A stretch of 32,341 bases of DNA from JBCCAG01 sp050331115 (GTDB lineage Bacteria > Cyanobacteriota > Cyanobacteriia > CAKZMO01), in NCBI GenBank assembly GCA_050331115.1, contig JBHJHD010000111.1, positions 1 to 32,341 of the forward strand. Direction: 5' to 3'. Shown here piece by piece: positions 7,153 to 15,687 of this stretch; position 1 is the first letter of the stretch, and each line of letters opens with the position of its first letter. The notes beneath the pieces are model-generated. The model was not told the DNA's origin. It ran no database searches and saw only the letters and a list, made by a program, of their open reading frames with translations. A program made the translations under genes and the position numbers.

Positions 7153-8508
7153 TCAGAGCGCTCCCGCCGCCGTTTTGTCGAGCACCCCTGAACCCAGGAA
7201 CGTCGTAATGTTGATGGACTGCAGCAGGGGCGGCCCCTTAGGCCCGCTGGGGTAGTCGATGACGCTCACCGCGCCGTTGCCCTGCTTAAAGGTCCAAAAA
7301 TGCTCTGGACCTAGCCCCGACAGGTGGCAGAGCAGCGCTTTATTTACCGCATCGTGGGCCGTCACTAAAATCACCTCGCCCGGCCTAACCGAAGCGACAA
7401 TCTCAGCCCAGGCGGCGATCGCCCGGTCCCACACCTGCTGAAGATTCTCCCCTTCCGGCATCTGCACCGTCTCGGGTGCGTCCTTCCACTGCTGCAGCAG
7501 TCCGGGATAGGCCTTGTGGATATCGGGCTCTAGCTGCCCCTCCCACAGGCCGTGACCGATCTCCTGCAGCGCATCCATGGTGCTGAGGGGAACGCCAACG
7601 TGGGACTGGAGGATAATTTCAGCGGTTTCCTTGGGCCGGGACATAGAGCTGCTAACGGCCCGATCAATTTGAGCCGTTTTGAGAAAATCGGCGCACTGAG
7701 CGGCCTGCCGCCGCCCGTTATCGTTCAGGGGGATATCGATCTGTCCCTGAAAGCGCTTGTCGCGGTTCCAGTCAGTCTCACCATGGCGCACAAGCAGCAG
7801 CCTCGGACCAACGTGGCCCGAGCGCACTGGCGGATAGGACTCTCCCAGATGGGAGACCACGTTGAGTGACTCAAGCTGTACGTCCCCCGATGGGCCATCA
7901 GCGGTAGACAGATCGTCGGCGATATTGAGAATGCTGATGCCGCAGTTGGAGATATAAAAGCGGCTGTAGCTCTGGGGCCCCAACCCCATGGCCGTCTGAA
8001 GCAGCGCCCGGTTGACGCCGCTGTGCCCAACCACGACGATAGTTCCGCTACCGTGACGGGGTAAAATCGACTGCCAAAACCGCTTTGCCTGGTCGTACAG
8101 CGCTCTAACCGGGTAATGCTCGATATCGCCCTCAGGAGACGGAATATCCATGCGTAGCTCATGGGGACACGCCTTCCAGAGGCGATAGTCGTCGGGGAAG
8201 CTCGCCTCAACTTCTTCGAAGGTCATTTTTTCCCAGTTGGGGAGGTTGACCTCCAGCAGCAGCGGGCTGGTTTCGATAGATGGGGCTGGAGAAAACGACT
8301 CTAGGATTAAATCGGCGGTGGTCCTAGCGCGGCGCAGCGGGCTGCTATAGACCATCTGTACGGGAAGATCGCAGATTGCCGCACCAACCTGTCGAGCGGC
8401 ATTACGGCCCGTCTCGGTGAGCGTAGAATCGTCGCAGTGGCCTTGAACGCGGCGCTGCGTATTAAACGTGCTCTCCCCATGGCGCACTAAGATTATTCGA
8501 GTAGCCAA
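7153..8508 (-). CDS. Tandem two-domain histidine phosphatase (phosphoglycerate mutase family)
   Basis: A 451-residue protein made of two complete histidine-phosphatase domains. Domain 1 (1-215) has LVRHGES with H10, SSPLRRA, and GHSG with H162. Domain 2 (234-451) has LVRHGETDW with H242, SSSMSRPKET, LQEIGHGLWEG and TAHDAVNKAL. In each the RHG histidine is the phospho-acceptor and the later His completes the phosphate pocket, so both look competent. Members act as cofactor-dependent phosphoglycerate mutases, phosphoserine phosphatases or sugar phosphatases; the substrate cannot be read from sequence. The start is TTG at 8508, chosen because family members begin two or three residues before the first strand; GGGGGAAAG lies just upstream. 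It heads a two-gene unit with the dihydroorotase-like gene and is divergent from the CPBP protease. Confidence 0.88.
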   Translation of the reverse strand: MATRIILVRHGESTFNTQRRVQGHCDDSTLTETGRNAARQVGAAICDLPVQMVYSSPLRRARTTADLILESFSPAPSIETSPLLLEVNLPNWEKMTFEEVEASFPDDYRLWKACPHELRMDIPSPEGDIEHYPVRALYDQAKRFWQSILPRHGSGTIVVVGHSGVNRALLQTAMGLGPQSYSRFYISNCGISILNIADDLSTADGPSGDVQLESLNVVSHLGESYPPVRSGHVGPRLLLVRHGETDWNRDKRFQGQIDIPLNDNGRRQAAQCADFLKTAQIDRAVSSSMSRPKETAEIILQSHVGVPLSTMDALQEIGHGLWEGQLEPDIHKAYPGLLQQWKDAPETVQMPEGENLQQVWDRAIAAWAEIVASVRPGEVILVTAHDAVNKALLCHLSGLGPEHFWTFKQGNGAVSVIDYPSGPKGPPLLQSINITTFLGSGVLDKTAAGAL

Positions 8509-8746
8509 AGGCTTTCCCCCTGTTGATTGAGCCTCAGCGTAGACTGCGCCTTAGCGCAGATTGGACCTCAGCGTCAGCTGTAGTGATATTTCCAAAGGCA
8601 TATTACCCTGTCTTGTGATTCCTTCCATAGCCCTAACGGCAGCGCCATAAACCTGAGAACGATGCAATAATGCCTTCAGAGTTCGCCTAGGGTCAGCATC
8701 AGGCAGTAGGCGTCTTCAGTCTTGACGAAAGGACCCCGCATACAGC

Positions 8747-10327
8747 ATGTCACTTAGGCGAATTGTCTTAGCCGTTCTTACCCTGATCGTCGTTGCGTTA
8801 TCTGTCGGGCCAGCGCTAATCAGCTCCCTCGAAGAACAGCAGATCGCCGGCCGCTTAGAGCTCTATCAAACTGACTTGCTGCTGCAGGCCCAGGAGTTTT
8901 CTTTCGACGACGAGACCCTGGACCCGGTTCGCCAGTCCATCGTAGGCAAAGCGCCCCTCGAGCGGGCCATCGAACAGTATCAATCGATTCGAGAGGACGC
9001 GGCGAGCCAGGCAACAGGCTTAATTGGCAACGCTCAGGCCGATCCCTCCCCCGAGCCGCCGCAGCCGCAGCCCGTGGACGCTTTCCCGGAGGGGTCAGTC
9101 CCGCAAGATGCGTTAAAGGGGCGGCTTTTTATCAATCGCTTAGATCTGCGGCTGGGCATTCTTCAGGCTAAAGCGGGCCGCTTAGAGGACGCCCGCGATC
9201 GCTGGCAAGCGATCGACCAAAAGGCAATAGCGCAGAGCCAGACCGCGACAGACCAGGCCAAAACGGCGCGCGTTTTAGCAGCTATCTGGAGCGATCCGCC
9301 GCAAATTCTCCCCGACGCCGAAGCGCAGATTCAGCGATCGCTCCAGGGCTGGTTTCAGACCCAGGCGCTAGCCCAGCTTTACCGCGCGCAGCAGCGCAGC
9401 GATACCCTTGCCCAGCTCGAAGCGGCAGCGCAGGAGACCGCGAAGCAGTCGCTTATCAAGCTCACGCTCTTGGGTATTGGCCCCGCCCTCGGCGGCGTCA
9501 TCGGCGTCGGGCTACTGATTTCCCTGGCCATTCAGCGCCTTGTTCAAGGGGAGCGAGCCCTGCTCTCGGAGGGAAAACACCTGCGTTGGATCACGCCCTG
9601 GAACTGGGAAATCACCTGGCAGGTGCTTATTGTCGGCTTTTTCTTTGTTGGGCAGATTATTTTGCCGATTGTGCTGATATTCGTGCGGGCCTTGGTTCTC
9701 AATCCGCTGCTGGCACAGGCCTCAGCCGTAGGGGCTGCTCCTAGCGGCCGCGTCTCGGCAGGGTTCACCCTGTTTGCCTATCTGCTGCTCGCCCTATCGT
9801 CGCTGGTGGTGCTTTACTTCTCTGTTGGTCAGCACCGCCCCCTGCCCGAGGGCTGGTTTCGGTTCAAACTTTTCGATAGGTGGCCACTGTGGGGGTTGGG
9901 CGGCTATTTTGCTGCAGTTCCTCTCGTGATTGGGGTCTCTCTGATAAACCAGCAGATTTGGCAGGGCCGCGGCGGCAGCAACCCCCTGCTGGAGATTGTG
10001 CTAGATGAAACCGATCCGGTGGCGCTGGGGCTGTTTTTCTTTACCGCTGCCGTCGCCGCCCCTATTTTTGAGGAGTTTCTCTTTCGGGGGTTTTTGCTGC
10101 CCTCGCTCACCCGCTACATGGCGGCTTGGCCAGCGATCGCCCTCAGCGCGTTCATCTTTGCGGCAGCCCACCTGAGCGTATCGGAAATCCTGCCGCTGAT
10201 GGTGCTGGGCATTGTTTTGGGCTTCGTCTATACGCGATCGCGCAACCTGCTTGCGCCCATGCTGCTGCACAGCCTATGGAACAGCGCCACTATGCTGGGG
10301 CTCTTCGTGCTGGGCAGCGTGGAGTAG
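8747..10327 (+). CDS. CPBP family intramembrane glutamic endopeptidase (CAAX/Abi type)
   Basis: A 526-residue membrane protein. An N-terminal anchor (about 5-25) precedes a long soluble region with tetratricopeptide-like helices (about 30-235, interrupted by a Pro-rich stretch). Around eight hydrophobic segments follow. The Rce1/CPBP active site is intact: E442-E443-x-x-x-R447 (EEFLFRG), H475 in AAAHLS, and H508-x-x-x-N512 (HSLWN). These proteases cleave within or near membranes; bacterial members serve in peptide maturation, stress or bacteriocin immunity, and the substrate here is unknown. The ATG at 8747 gives a proper N-terminal anchor. It lies 111 nt upstream of sppA on the same strand, so two membrane proteases may be co-expressed. 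Confidence 0.92.
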   Translation: MSLRRIVLAVLTLIVVALSVGPALISSLEEQQIAGRLELYQTDLLLQAQEFSFDDETLDPVRQSIVGKAPLERAIEQYQSIREDAASQATGLIGNAQADPSPEPPQPQPVDAFPEGSVPQDALKGRLFINRLDLRLGILQAKAGRLEDARDRWQAIDQKAIAQSQTATDQAKTARVLAAIWSDPPQILPDAEAQIQRSLQGWFQTQALAQLYRAQQRSDTLAQLEAAAQETAKQSLIKLTLLGIGPALGGVIGVGLLISLAIQRLVQGERALLSEGKHLRWITPWNWEITWQVLIVGFFFVGQIILPIVLIFVRALVLNPLLAQASAVGAAPSGRVSAGFTLFAYLLLALSSLVVLYFSVGQHRPLPEGWFRFKLFDRWPLWGLGGYFAAVPLVIGVSLINQQIWQGRGGSNPLLEIVLDETDPVALGLFFFTAAVAAPIFEEFLFRGFLLPSLTRYMAAWPAIALSAFIFAAAHLSVSEILPLMVLGIVLGFVYTRSRNLLAPMLLHSLWNSATMLGLFVLGSVE

Positions 10328-10339
10328 CCGTAGAGGGCT

Positions 10340-10389
10340 AGCGGTACGGGCCCTCGCCAGGGGACAGGTCATCGCCAGCGGTACGGGCC
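10340..10389. repeat. Two copies of a 13-bp direct repeat
   Basis: AGCGGTACGGGCC occurs at 10340-10352 and 10377-10389 in the spacer between the CPBP gene and sppA. The arms GAGGGC (10333) and GCCCTC (10350) could also form a short hairpin. There is no T-tract, so it is not called a terminator. Confidence 0.7.
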
Positions 10390-10438
10390 ATAATAAGATA
10401 GAGCATTATCCCTATGGCATTGATCGGTAGTCAGCCCT

Positions 10439-12238
10439 ATGCGCGATTTCTTTAAGTACGTCTTCGCCAGTTTTGTCAGCTTAGTTCTGTTTGGCGCGCT
10501 GGGCGTTGGCACCCTTGCCCTAGGTCTGGTGGGCCTGGTGGCGATCGGCTCCCGTGGCGGTGAGCCCGACGTCGAGGCAGACTCTGTTTTAGTGCTCGAC
10601 CTCTCCACCCAAATCACTGATGCCCCCCCGGGCCTCTCCCTGGGCCGCTGGGTCGATGAGGGCCTCTTTGGGGAAGCGCCCCGGACCCTCTCTCTACGGG
10701 CTGCCATTACCGCGATTGAAAAGGCCAGCACTGACTCCCGGATCACGGGACTCTATATTATGAACAGCCGCACGGGAGAGGCACCCGGCATTACGGTGAT
10801 GCGAGAGCTGCGTCAGGCGCTGCTGGCGTTTCAAGAAACAGATAAGCCGGTCATTGCCTACGGCGCGAGCTGGGATGAGCGCAGCTACTACCTGGCTTCC
10901 ATCGCCGACAATCTGGTTCTCAACCCCAATGGCCTCGTGGAGTTCAACGGCCTGAGCGTAGAAACCCTATTTTTCGCGGGAGCGCTGCAGAAATTTGGCG
11001 TGGGCGTCTCCGCGATTCGGGCGGGAGACTATAAATCGGCGGTCGAGCCCTTCACGAGCACGGAACGCAGCCCGGAGGCCCAAGAGCAGACCGCGGCACT
11101 GCTGAACGACCTCTGGCAGGAGCTGCTCGACATCGCTGCAGAAAGCCGGGAGGTGTCGACCGCTGAGCTACAGACGATTGCCAATACTGATGCCCTGCTG
11201 CTGCCAGAGCCGGCCAAGGCAGCGGGACTGGTTGACGAAGTGGCCTACTTTGACCAGGTTCTGCCGCAGCTCCGCGAGCTGACCCAGGAGGACAGCAACA
11301 GCGAATCGTTTCGGCAAATTCCTCTGCCGGCCTACGCCGATGTCGTAACCGAAGCTGAGGACGGTTTTATTGACGACGCTAAGCCCCACATTGCCGTAGT
11401 CTATGCCGAAGGCTCCATTGTCGAAGGGCAGGGCGGCCCCGACCAAATCGGCGGCGACAGCTTTGCGGCCCTGCTGCGGGAGCTGCGCTTGGACGACAGC
11501 GTCAAAGCCGTGGTGCTGAGAGTCAATAGCCCCGGTGGTTCAGCGGCAGCTTCAGACATCATCGCCCGGGAGGTCTCGCTGATCAATGAAGAGAAGCCCA
11601 TTGTGGTCTCCATGGGGTCAATCGCGGCTTCTGGAGGCTACCTAATGGCCACCCACGCCAAGCAGATCTTCGCCTCTCCCACAACGCTGACGGGCTCCAT
11701 TGGGGTATATGGGCTTTTCCCTAATTTTCAGGAGCTGGCCAATGAAAACGGCATTACCTGGGATATCGTTAAAACCTCGCCCTTCGCCGATATCGGCACG
11801 GTAGCCAGACCCCCCACTGACCAGGAAATCGCGATCGCCCAGCGCTTTGTGAACCGGGTCTACGACGACTTTTTGAGCAGCGTGGCCGAATCGCGGCCCA
11901 TTAGCCGCGCCGAGGTGGAGCAGGTGGCCCAAGGACGCGTCTGGTCGGGGCAGTCGGCGTTGAATATCGGCCTGGTCGATGAGCTAGGGGGCCTAGAGGA
12001 CGCGATCGCCGCGGCCGCCGAGCTGGCGGACCTGGACCCATCAGCGCTTCGGGAATATCCCGAGACGATACGCTTCGAGGACGAATTTCTGCAGTTTTTG
12101 AGCGTCTTCTCCCCTCGCCCTACCGCCCAGCTTCCCCCCGAGCTAAGCGCCCTTCAAGATGAAGTTGAGCTGCTGAAATCCCTCAACGATCCCACCGGCG
12201 TCTATATGCGGCTGCCCCACACCTACAGCATTCGCTAG
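10439..12238 (+). CDS. sppA: Signal peptide peptidase SppA (protease IV, long form)
   Basis: A 599-residue protein of the 67-kDa type SppA, which degrades cleaved signal peptides in the membrane. In cyanobacteria it has also been linked to antenna breakdown in high light. An N-terminal membrane anchor (about 8-35) is followed by two tandem ClpP-like S49 domains. The general-base lysine is K199 (AGDYKSAVEPF) in the N-terminal domain. The nucleophile is S398 (SIAASGGY) in the C-terminal domain, after the SPGGSAAASD motif. This split Lys/Ser dyad matches the long-form family. The start is the ATG at 10439. It follows the CPBP protease on the same strand and precedes ndk. Nothing looks truncated. 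Confidence 0.96.
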   Translation: MRDFFKYVFASFVSLVLFGALGVGTLALGLVGLVAIGSRGGEPDVEADSVLVLDLSTQITDAPPGLSLGRWVDEGLFGEAPRTLSLRAAITAIEKASTDSRITGLYIMNSRTGEAPGITVMRELRQALLAFQETDKPVIAYGASWDERSYYLASIADNLVLNPNGLVEFNGLSVETLFFAGALQKFGVGVSAIRAGDYKSAVEPFTSTERSPEAQEQTAALLNDLWQELLDIAAESREVSTAELQTIANTDALLLPEPAKAAGLVDEVAYFDQVLPQLRELTQEDSNSESFRQIPLPAYADVVTEAEDGFIDDAKPHIAVVYAEGSIVEGQGGPDQIGGDSFAALLRELRLDDSVKAVVLRVNSPGGSAAASDIIAREVSLINEEKPIVVSMGSIAASGGYLMATHAKQIFASPTTLTGSIGVYGLFPNFQELANENGITWDIVKTSPFADIGTVARPPTDQEIAIAQRFVNRVYDDFLSSVAESRPISRAEVEQVAQGRVWSGQSALNIGLVDELGGLEDAIAAAAELADLDPSALREYPETIRFEDEFLQFLSVFSPRPTAQLPPELSALQDEVELLKSLNDPTGVYMRLPHTYSIR

Positions 12239-12386
12239 CGTCTAGATTTGCTAGCGCCAGATTCGCTAGGTCTAGGCCCGCTACGGCAGCTGCGGCAAAG
12301 CTTTACGCATCCCCCGGCCAGTCTTGATGCTTTGAGCCGCGTCCTGGGTTAATCTGGACTCTGAACGACCATCATCACTATAAACT

Positions 12387-12393
12387 GGGAGGA
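12387..12393 (+). promoter_or_regulatory. Ribosome binding site fixing the TTG start of ndk
   Basis: GGGAGGA lies 10 nt before a TTG codon. There is no ATG close by that keeps the conserved N-terminus ERTFIAIKPDG, so this site supports initiation at TTG. Confidence 0.75.
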
Positions 12394-12403
12394 TTCTTAA
12401 CCC

Positions 12404-12853
12404 TTGGAACGGACGTTTATTGCGATCAAACCAGATGGTGTCCAGCGGGGCATCATCGGCAGCATCATCAGCCGCTTTGAAACCAAAGGCTTTACCCTAG
12501 TGGGCATGAAGATGATGACCGTGAGCCGCGAGCTAGCGGAAAAGCACTACGGCGAGCACGAAGGCAAGCCGTTCTTCAGCGGACTCGTGGATTTCATTAC
12601 CTCCGGGCCTGTTGTGGCTATGGTGTGGGAAGGAGAAGGCGTAATCGCCGCTGCGCGCAAGCTCATCGGCGCGACGAAACCTTCAGAGTCAGCGCCCGGA
12701 ACTATTCGCGGCGATTTTGGCGTTACCATTGGCCGCAATATTATTCACGGGTCCGATGCCCCCGAGACCGCCGAGAAAGAGATCCAGCTTTGGTTTGGCG
12801 ACGGCGAGCTTTCAGATTGGCAGCCTACGATGACCCCCTGGATCTACGAGTAG
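12404..12853 (+). CDS. ndk: Nucleoside diphosphate kinase
   Basis: A 149-residue Ndk, the usual family length. It transfers the gamma phosphate of ATP to other NDPs and so balances NTP and dNTP pools in the cytosol. The motif IAIKPDGVQRG is at 6-16. The phospho-accepting histidine is H115 in RNIIHGSDAPETAEKEI. KPSESAPGTIRGDF, which lines the nucleotide site, is also intact. The C-terminus LSDWQPTMTPWIYE is typical for cyanobacteria. The start is TTG at 12404 with a good GGGAGGA site. Its stop lies 12 nt from the end of the convergent TerC-family gene. No obvious terminator separates them. Confidence 0.98.
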   Translation: MERTFIAIKPDGVQRGIIGSIISRFETKGFTLVGMKMMTVSRELAEKHYGEHEGKPFFSGLVDFITSGPVVAMVWEGEGVIAAARKLIGATKPSESAPGTIRGDFGVTIGRNIIHGSDAPETAEKEIQLWFGDGELSDWQPTMTPWIYE

Positions 12854-12865
12854 CTCTACGGATCG

Positions 12866-13579
12866 CTAATCAGCTGAAGCTTCGGGCGGCGAGCCCGCGT
12901 CCGGGGCTTCAGCTGTGCGCTTCGAAAAGCCCCAGGCGAACAGGGCACCAATCAGGGTCAACATCAGCCACTCGGGCGGCACCAGCTCCGGGTTGATGAC
13001 GCGCACCAAAAGCCTCACCCCGACCAAGCCCACCGTCACAAAGCCGGCATCTTCTAAGTAGACAAACTCGTCTAGCCAACGGATAAACAGTCCCGCCATG
13101 AAGCGCAGGGTGATGACGCCGATGGTGCCACCCACAATGACGACCCAGATATCTTTGGATAGGGCGATCGCCGTAGTCACGCTGTCTAGGGAAAAGGCCA
13201 GATCCGTTACCGCAATCATGGGAATGGCCTGCCACAGCCCCGCAAACCTTGGCCCGTGGTGGTGCTCGTCCCCCTCATCGTCGGTGAAGTATTGAAACAC
13301 CAGCCAGAGTAGATAGGCCGCCCCCAGCACCTCAAACTGCCAAAAGCGAATCACCCAGGTGGCCGTTAAGATCAGCAGCACTCTGAGGATGAAGGCCGCG
13401 ACCAGCCCAACGTTGAGCGCCTGCCGCTGAAGCTCCTGGCTAGAGAGGCCCTGGGCGATCGCCGCCAGTGCGATTGCATTGTCCGCCGACAGCACAATCT
13501 CTAGCGCAATCAGCACCGGCAGCAGCAGCAGCGCATCGACGCCAACGTTGGATGAGTAGTTGAGAAGTTGATCTAGCAT
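12866..13579 (-). CDS. TerC family integral membrane protein
   Basis: A 237-residue polytopic membrane protein of the TerC/YkoY family, with about seven hydrophobic segments. Conserved acidic membrane motifs are seen: EIVLSADNAIALAA near the N-terminus and DLAFSLDSVTTAIAL in the middle. TerC proteins are linked to metal (manganese, tellurite) handling. The plant relative is needed for thylakoid formation. The start chosen is the ATG at 13579 (MLDQLLNYSS); a TTG at 13624 would add 15 residues, but there is no ribosome site for either. A His/Asp/Glu-rich loop (DDEGDEHHHG) is a possible metal-binding patch. It converges with ndk and is divergent from the gene at 13721. Confidence 0.88.
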   Translation of the reverse strand: MLDQLLNYSSNVGVDALLLLPVLIALEIVLSADNAIALAAIAQGLSSQELQRQALNVGLVAAFILRVLLILTATWVIRFWQFEVLGAAYLLWLVFQYFTDDEGDEHHHGPRFAGLWQAIPMIAVTDLAFSLDSVTTAIALSKDIWVVIVGGTIGVITLRFMAGLFIRWLDEFVYLEDAGFVTVGLVGVRLLVRVINPELVPPEWLMLTLIGALFAWGFSKRTAEAPDAGSPPEASAD

Positions 13580-13720
13580 GAGGATAGAGGGGGTAATAAA
13601 CGTTCGCTTCAGCGCCTTCCCCAAGAGCGGCCTATAGTCTCAGCTTAGCGCTATTCCACAACAACGCGAGCTACCGCCATAGGGTGAGATGCGACCCTAG
13701 GGCGGGGGATATGATGCCCT

Positions 13721-14677
13721 ATGCAGGCCATTTCAACCTCAACCCCAGACTTAATGCCGGACTCAATGCCAGACGCAATGCCAACCGACCTCGCCCGACA
13801 GATTGCCCAATTTCGCTCCCGCTGCCCGTTTGTGAGCCTGACGACAGCGCTGCTCATGGTCCACAATGACGCCTACGTGGTCCGTGCGATCGCCCAAGCA
13901 GGCCCAACCGTCGTCGCCACCGCCATGGCGGCTCACCCAGACCTCGAAAAAGCGGAGGATCGCGCTATGGTGAGGCTGCTTGAGCGGCTCGATCTCCCCC
14001 CTGCTGCGATCGCTAGCCCTAATTCAGCCCGAGACGATTCAACGCTCGAACATAGCCCAAAGGCCGCGAGCGCGGCTTCAATTCAAACGAGCCCCTTCTT
14101 ACCAGATCCAGCCCCGCCTGTAGTCGCCACCGCTCCGCTGGCTGCACCCTTCAACTCGAACGAAGTCCCTGGTAATGTCTTGGCTGATGATGTCTTAGCT
14201 GATACCGCCCTGGCTGCGCCACTGTCAGACGCTGAACCAGAGCCGCCCAACCCACCCGCAGCAGAATCAAGCAGCGATCGCCTACCGCCGCCTGAGGCAC
14301 TCCCTCCGCTAGACGCTACGATCCCTGGGCTCGATCAGCCTTCACCGCCCAAAGCTCGCGCGCCGAAAGGCCAGCCCAAATCAGCAGCTGGCAAATCAGC
14401 TAAACCAGCGGAAGACGCCCCGAAGCAAAAGCCTACCCCAGCTAGGCTAGATCGCCAGCAGAGTGGGCCAGACCAAGCTACCCTGACCCCGAAGGATCTC
14501 TCCGACATTATCGCCAGAACTAGCGTTGAGCTGCGGCGGCTGAGCTGGACCGATGAGCAAGGGCGCAACCACCTGCAGAACACCTATGGGAAGCGATCGC
14601 GACAGCAGCTCACCGATCCAGAACTCGTCGACTTTCTGCGCTACCTAGAGCAGCAGCCCGCGCCTGAAGGCCGTTAA
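13721..14677 (+). CDS. Hypothetical protein; possible Rad52/ERF-like fold with disordered linker
   Basis: A 318-residue protein with two ordered ends and a long Pro/Ala/Ser-rich middle. The N-terminal part (about 23-95) reads AYVVRAIAQAGPTVVATAM then EKAEDRAMVRLLERLDL. This strand-then-helix pattern resembles the end of Rad52/ERF-type single-strand annealing domains (VATA ... AETRAIGRAL). Residues about 100-250 look disordered and are rich in P, A, S and K. The C-terminal 64 residues (LTPKDLSDII ... GRNHLQNTYGKRSRQQLTDPELVDFLRYLE) resemble the small helical module ending many ERF/Sak-type proteins. Short MPDS/MPDA repeats sit near the start. The family link is pattern recognition only; it may be a cyanobacterial protein of unknown role. 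Its stop overlaps the convergent clpP stop by 4 nt. Confidence 0.7.
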   Translation: MQAISTSTPDLMPDSMPDAMPTDLARQIAQFRSRCPFVSLTTALLMVHNDAYVVRAIAQAGPTVVATAMAAHPDLEKAEDRAMVRLLERLDLPPAAIASPNSARDDSTLEHSPKAASAASIQTSPFLPDPAPPVVATAPLAAPFNSNEVPGNVLADDVLADTALAAPLSDAEPEPPNPPAAESSSDRLPPPEALPPLDATIPGLDQPSPPKARAPKGQPKSAAGKSAKPAEDAPKQKPTPARLDRQQSGPDQATLTPKDLSDIIARTSVELRRLSWTDEQGRNHLQNTYGKRSRQQLTDPELVDFLRYLEQQPAPEGR

Positions 14678-15279
14678 CTGATGGGCTCGGGGCGGCTGCC
14701 CGCGGCATGCTTGTCGATTACGGTGTCGATTAGGCCATAATTGACCGCCTCTTCCGCAGACATAAAGAAGTCGCGCTCGGTGTCCTCCTCGATCTTCTCA
14801 AGGGGTTGGCCGGTATGCTTGGCGAGCCAGTCGTTGAGCCGCTGCTTATGGTAGAGAATTTCCTTAGCCTGAATCTCAATATCTGCCGCCTGCCCTTGAG
14901 CCCCACCCAGCGGCTGATGGATCATGATGCGAGAGTTAGGCAGGCTCATGCGCTTGCCCTTAGCGCCGGCGCTGAGCAGAAATGCCCCCATGCTGGCGGC
15001 CAGCCCCACGCAGATAGTGCAAACTTCGGGGCGGATGTGGTTCATCGTGTCGAAGATGCCGAGTCCTGCCATCACCGACCCGCCGGGGGAGTTGATGTAG
15101 AGATAAATATCTTTTTCAGGGTCCTCCGCCTCAAGGAATAGCATCTGGGCCACAATTAGGTTCGCCAGATCGGAGTCGACCTGCTGCCCCAAAAAGACGA
15201 TTCGCTCCCGAAGCAGACGGGAGTATATATCAAAGGCGCGTTCGCCACGCCCCGATTGTTCAATAACGGTTGGAATCAT
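14674..15279 (-). CDS. clpP: ATP-dependent Clp protease proteolytic subunit ClpP
   Basis: A 201-residue ClpP, the serine peptidase chamber that works with ClpC or ClpX in the cytosol. The triad is complete: S96 (GLAASMGAF), H121 (MIHQPLGG) and D170 (TERDFFMSA). The oxyanion region YINSPGGSV is also present. Cyanobacteria carry several clpP paralogues and an inactive ClpR; the intact triad makes this a true ClpP, but the paralogue number cannot be fixed from sequence. The start is the ATG at 15279. The small gene at 15352-15687 ends 72 nt upstream on the same strand, so co-transcription is possible. The stop overlaps the stop of the convergent gene in the tetranucleotide TTAA. Confidence 0.97.
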   Translation of the reverse strand: MIPTVIEQSGRGERAFDIYSRLLRERIVFLGQQVDSDLANLIVAQMLFLEAEDPEKDIYLYINSPGGSVMAGLGIFDTMNHIRPEVCTICVGLAASMGAFLLSAGAKGKRMSLPNSRIMIHQPLGGAQGQAADIEIQAKEILYHKQRLNDWLAKHTGQPLEKIEEDTERDFFMSAEEAVNYGLIDTVIDKHAAGSRPEPIS

Positions 15280-15351
15280 TCGACGCTTCCGTACAGGTTA
15301 ATTACAGTTTATCGAAATCTACCCGGAGCCGCAGGTTGTGGGCTAACCAAG

Positions 15352-15687
15352 CTATGGCGAGATTTCCTCAGTCGGCAGTGACTTCAAGTATTGCAGAACT
15401 TGGTGCAGCTTCATTCGAGGAATGTAGGGCCAGCCGCCATTGGACTCGATATCGCGCAGTAGAGAGTAGAGCCGCTGGCGGTTAGTCGGAAAGGCCTCCT
15501 GAAATAAGCCGTCGCGGATCTCCTTATGGCAGGCTTCCAGCGTTCTAAGCAGGGCAAGCAGAGCCAAAACGTCTCCTTCTCTTTCCTGAGCCATGGCTTG
15601 CGTGATCGCCACAATCGAGCTGAGCTGCGACTTGGCAGCCTCTAGCTGCTCAGCATCAAGGGATAATTCGCCAGTTGGGTTCGGCAT
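15352..15687 (-). CDS. Small helical protein of unknown function
   Basis: A 111-residue protein, almost wholly helical by eye, with no signal peptide or membrane segment. Its centre (EGDVLALLALLRTLEACHKEI) and end (LYSLLRDIESNGGWPYIPRMKL) look like sequences I associate with cyanobacterial conserved hypotheticals, but I cannot name a family. The start is taken as ATG at 15687 (MPNPTGELSL); a TTG at 15699 would add four residues. No ribosome site is evident at either. It lies directly upstream of clpP on the same strand, which allows shared transcription but does not show a shared function. Confidence 0.75.
   Translation of the reverse strand: MPNPTGELSLDAEQLEAAKSQLSSIVAITQAMAQEREGDVLALLALLRTLEACHKEIRDGLFQEAFPTNRQRLYSLLRDIESNGGWPYIPRMKLHQVLQYLKSLPTEEISP

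Noticed and set aside
8544..8559. CTGCGC-CTTA-GCGCAG palindrome between the phosphatase and CPBP genes
   Set aside because: Only 6 bp of stem with no T-tract, and common by chance in GC-rich DNA.
12381..12386. TATAAA as a promoter -10 for ndk
   Set aside because: Transcription would begin at or beyond the Shine-Dalgarno, leaving a leader of about 11 nt without a ribosome site.
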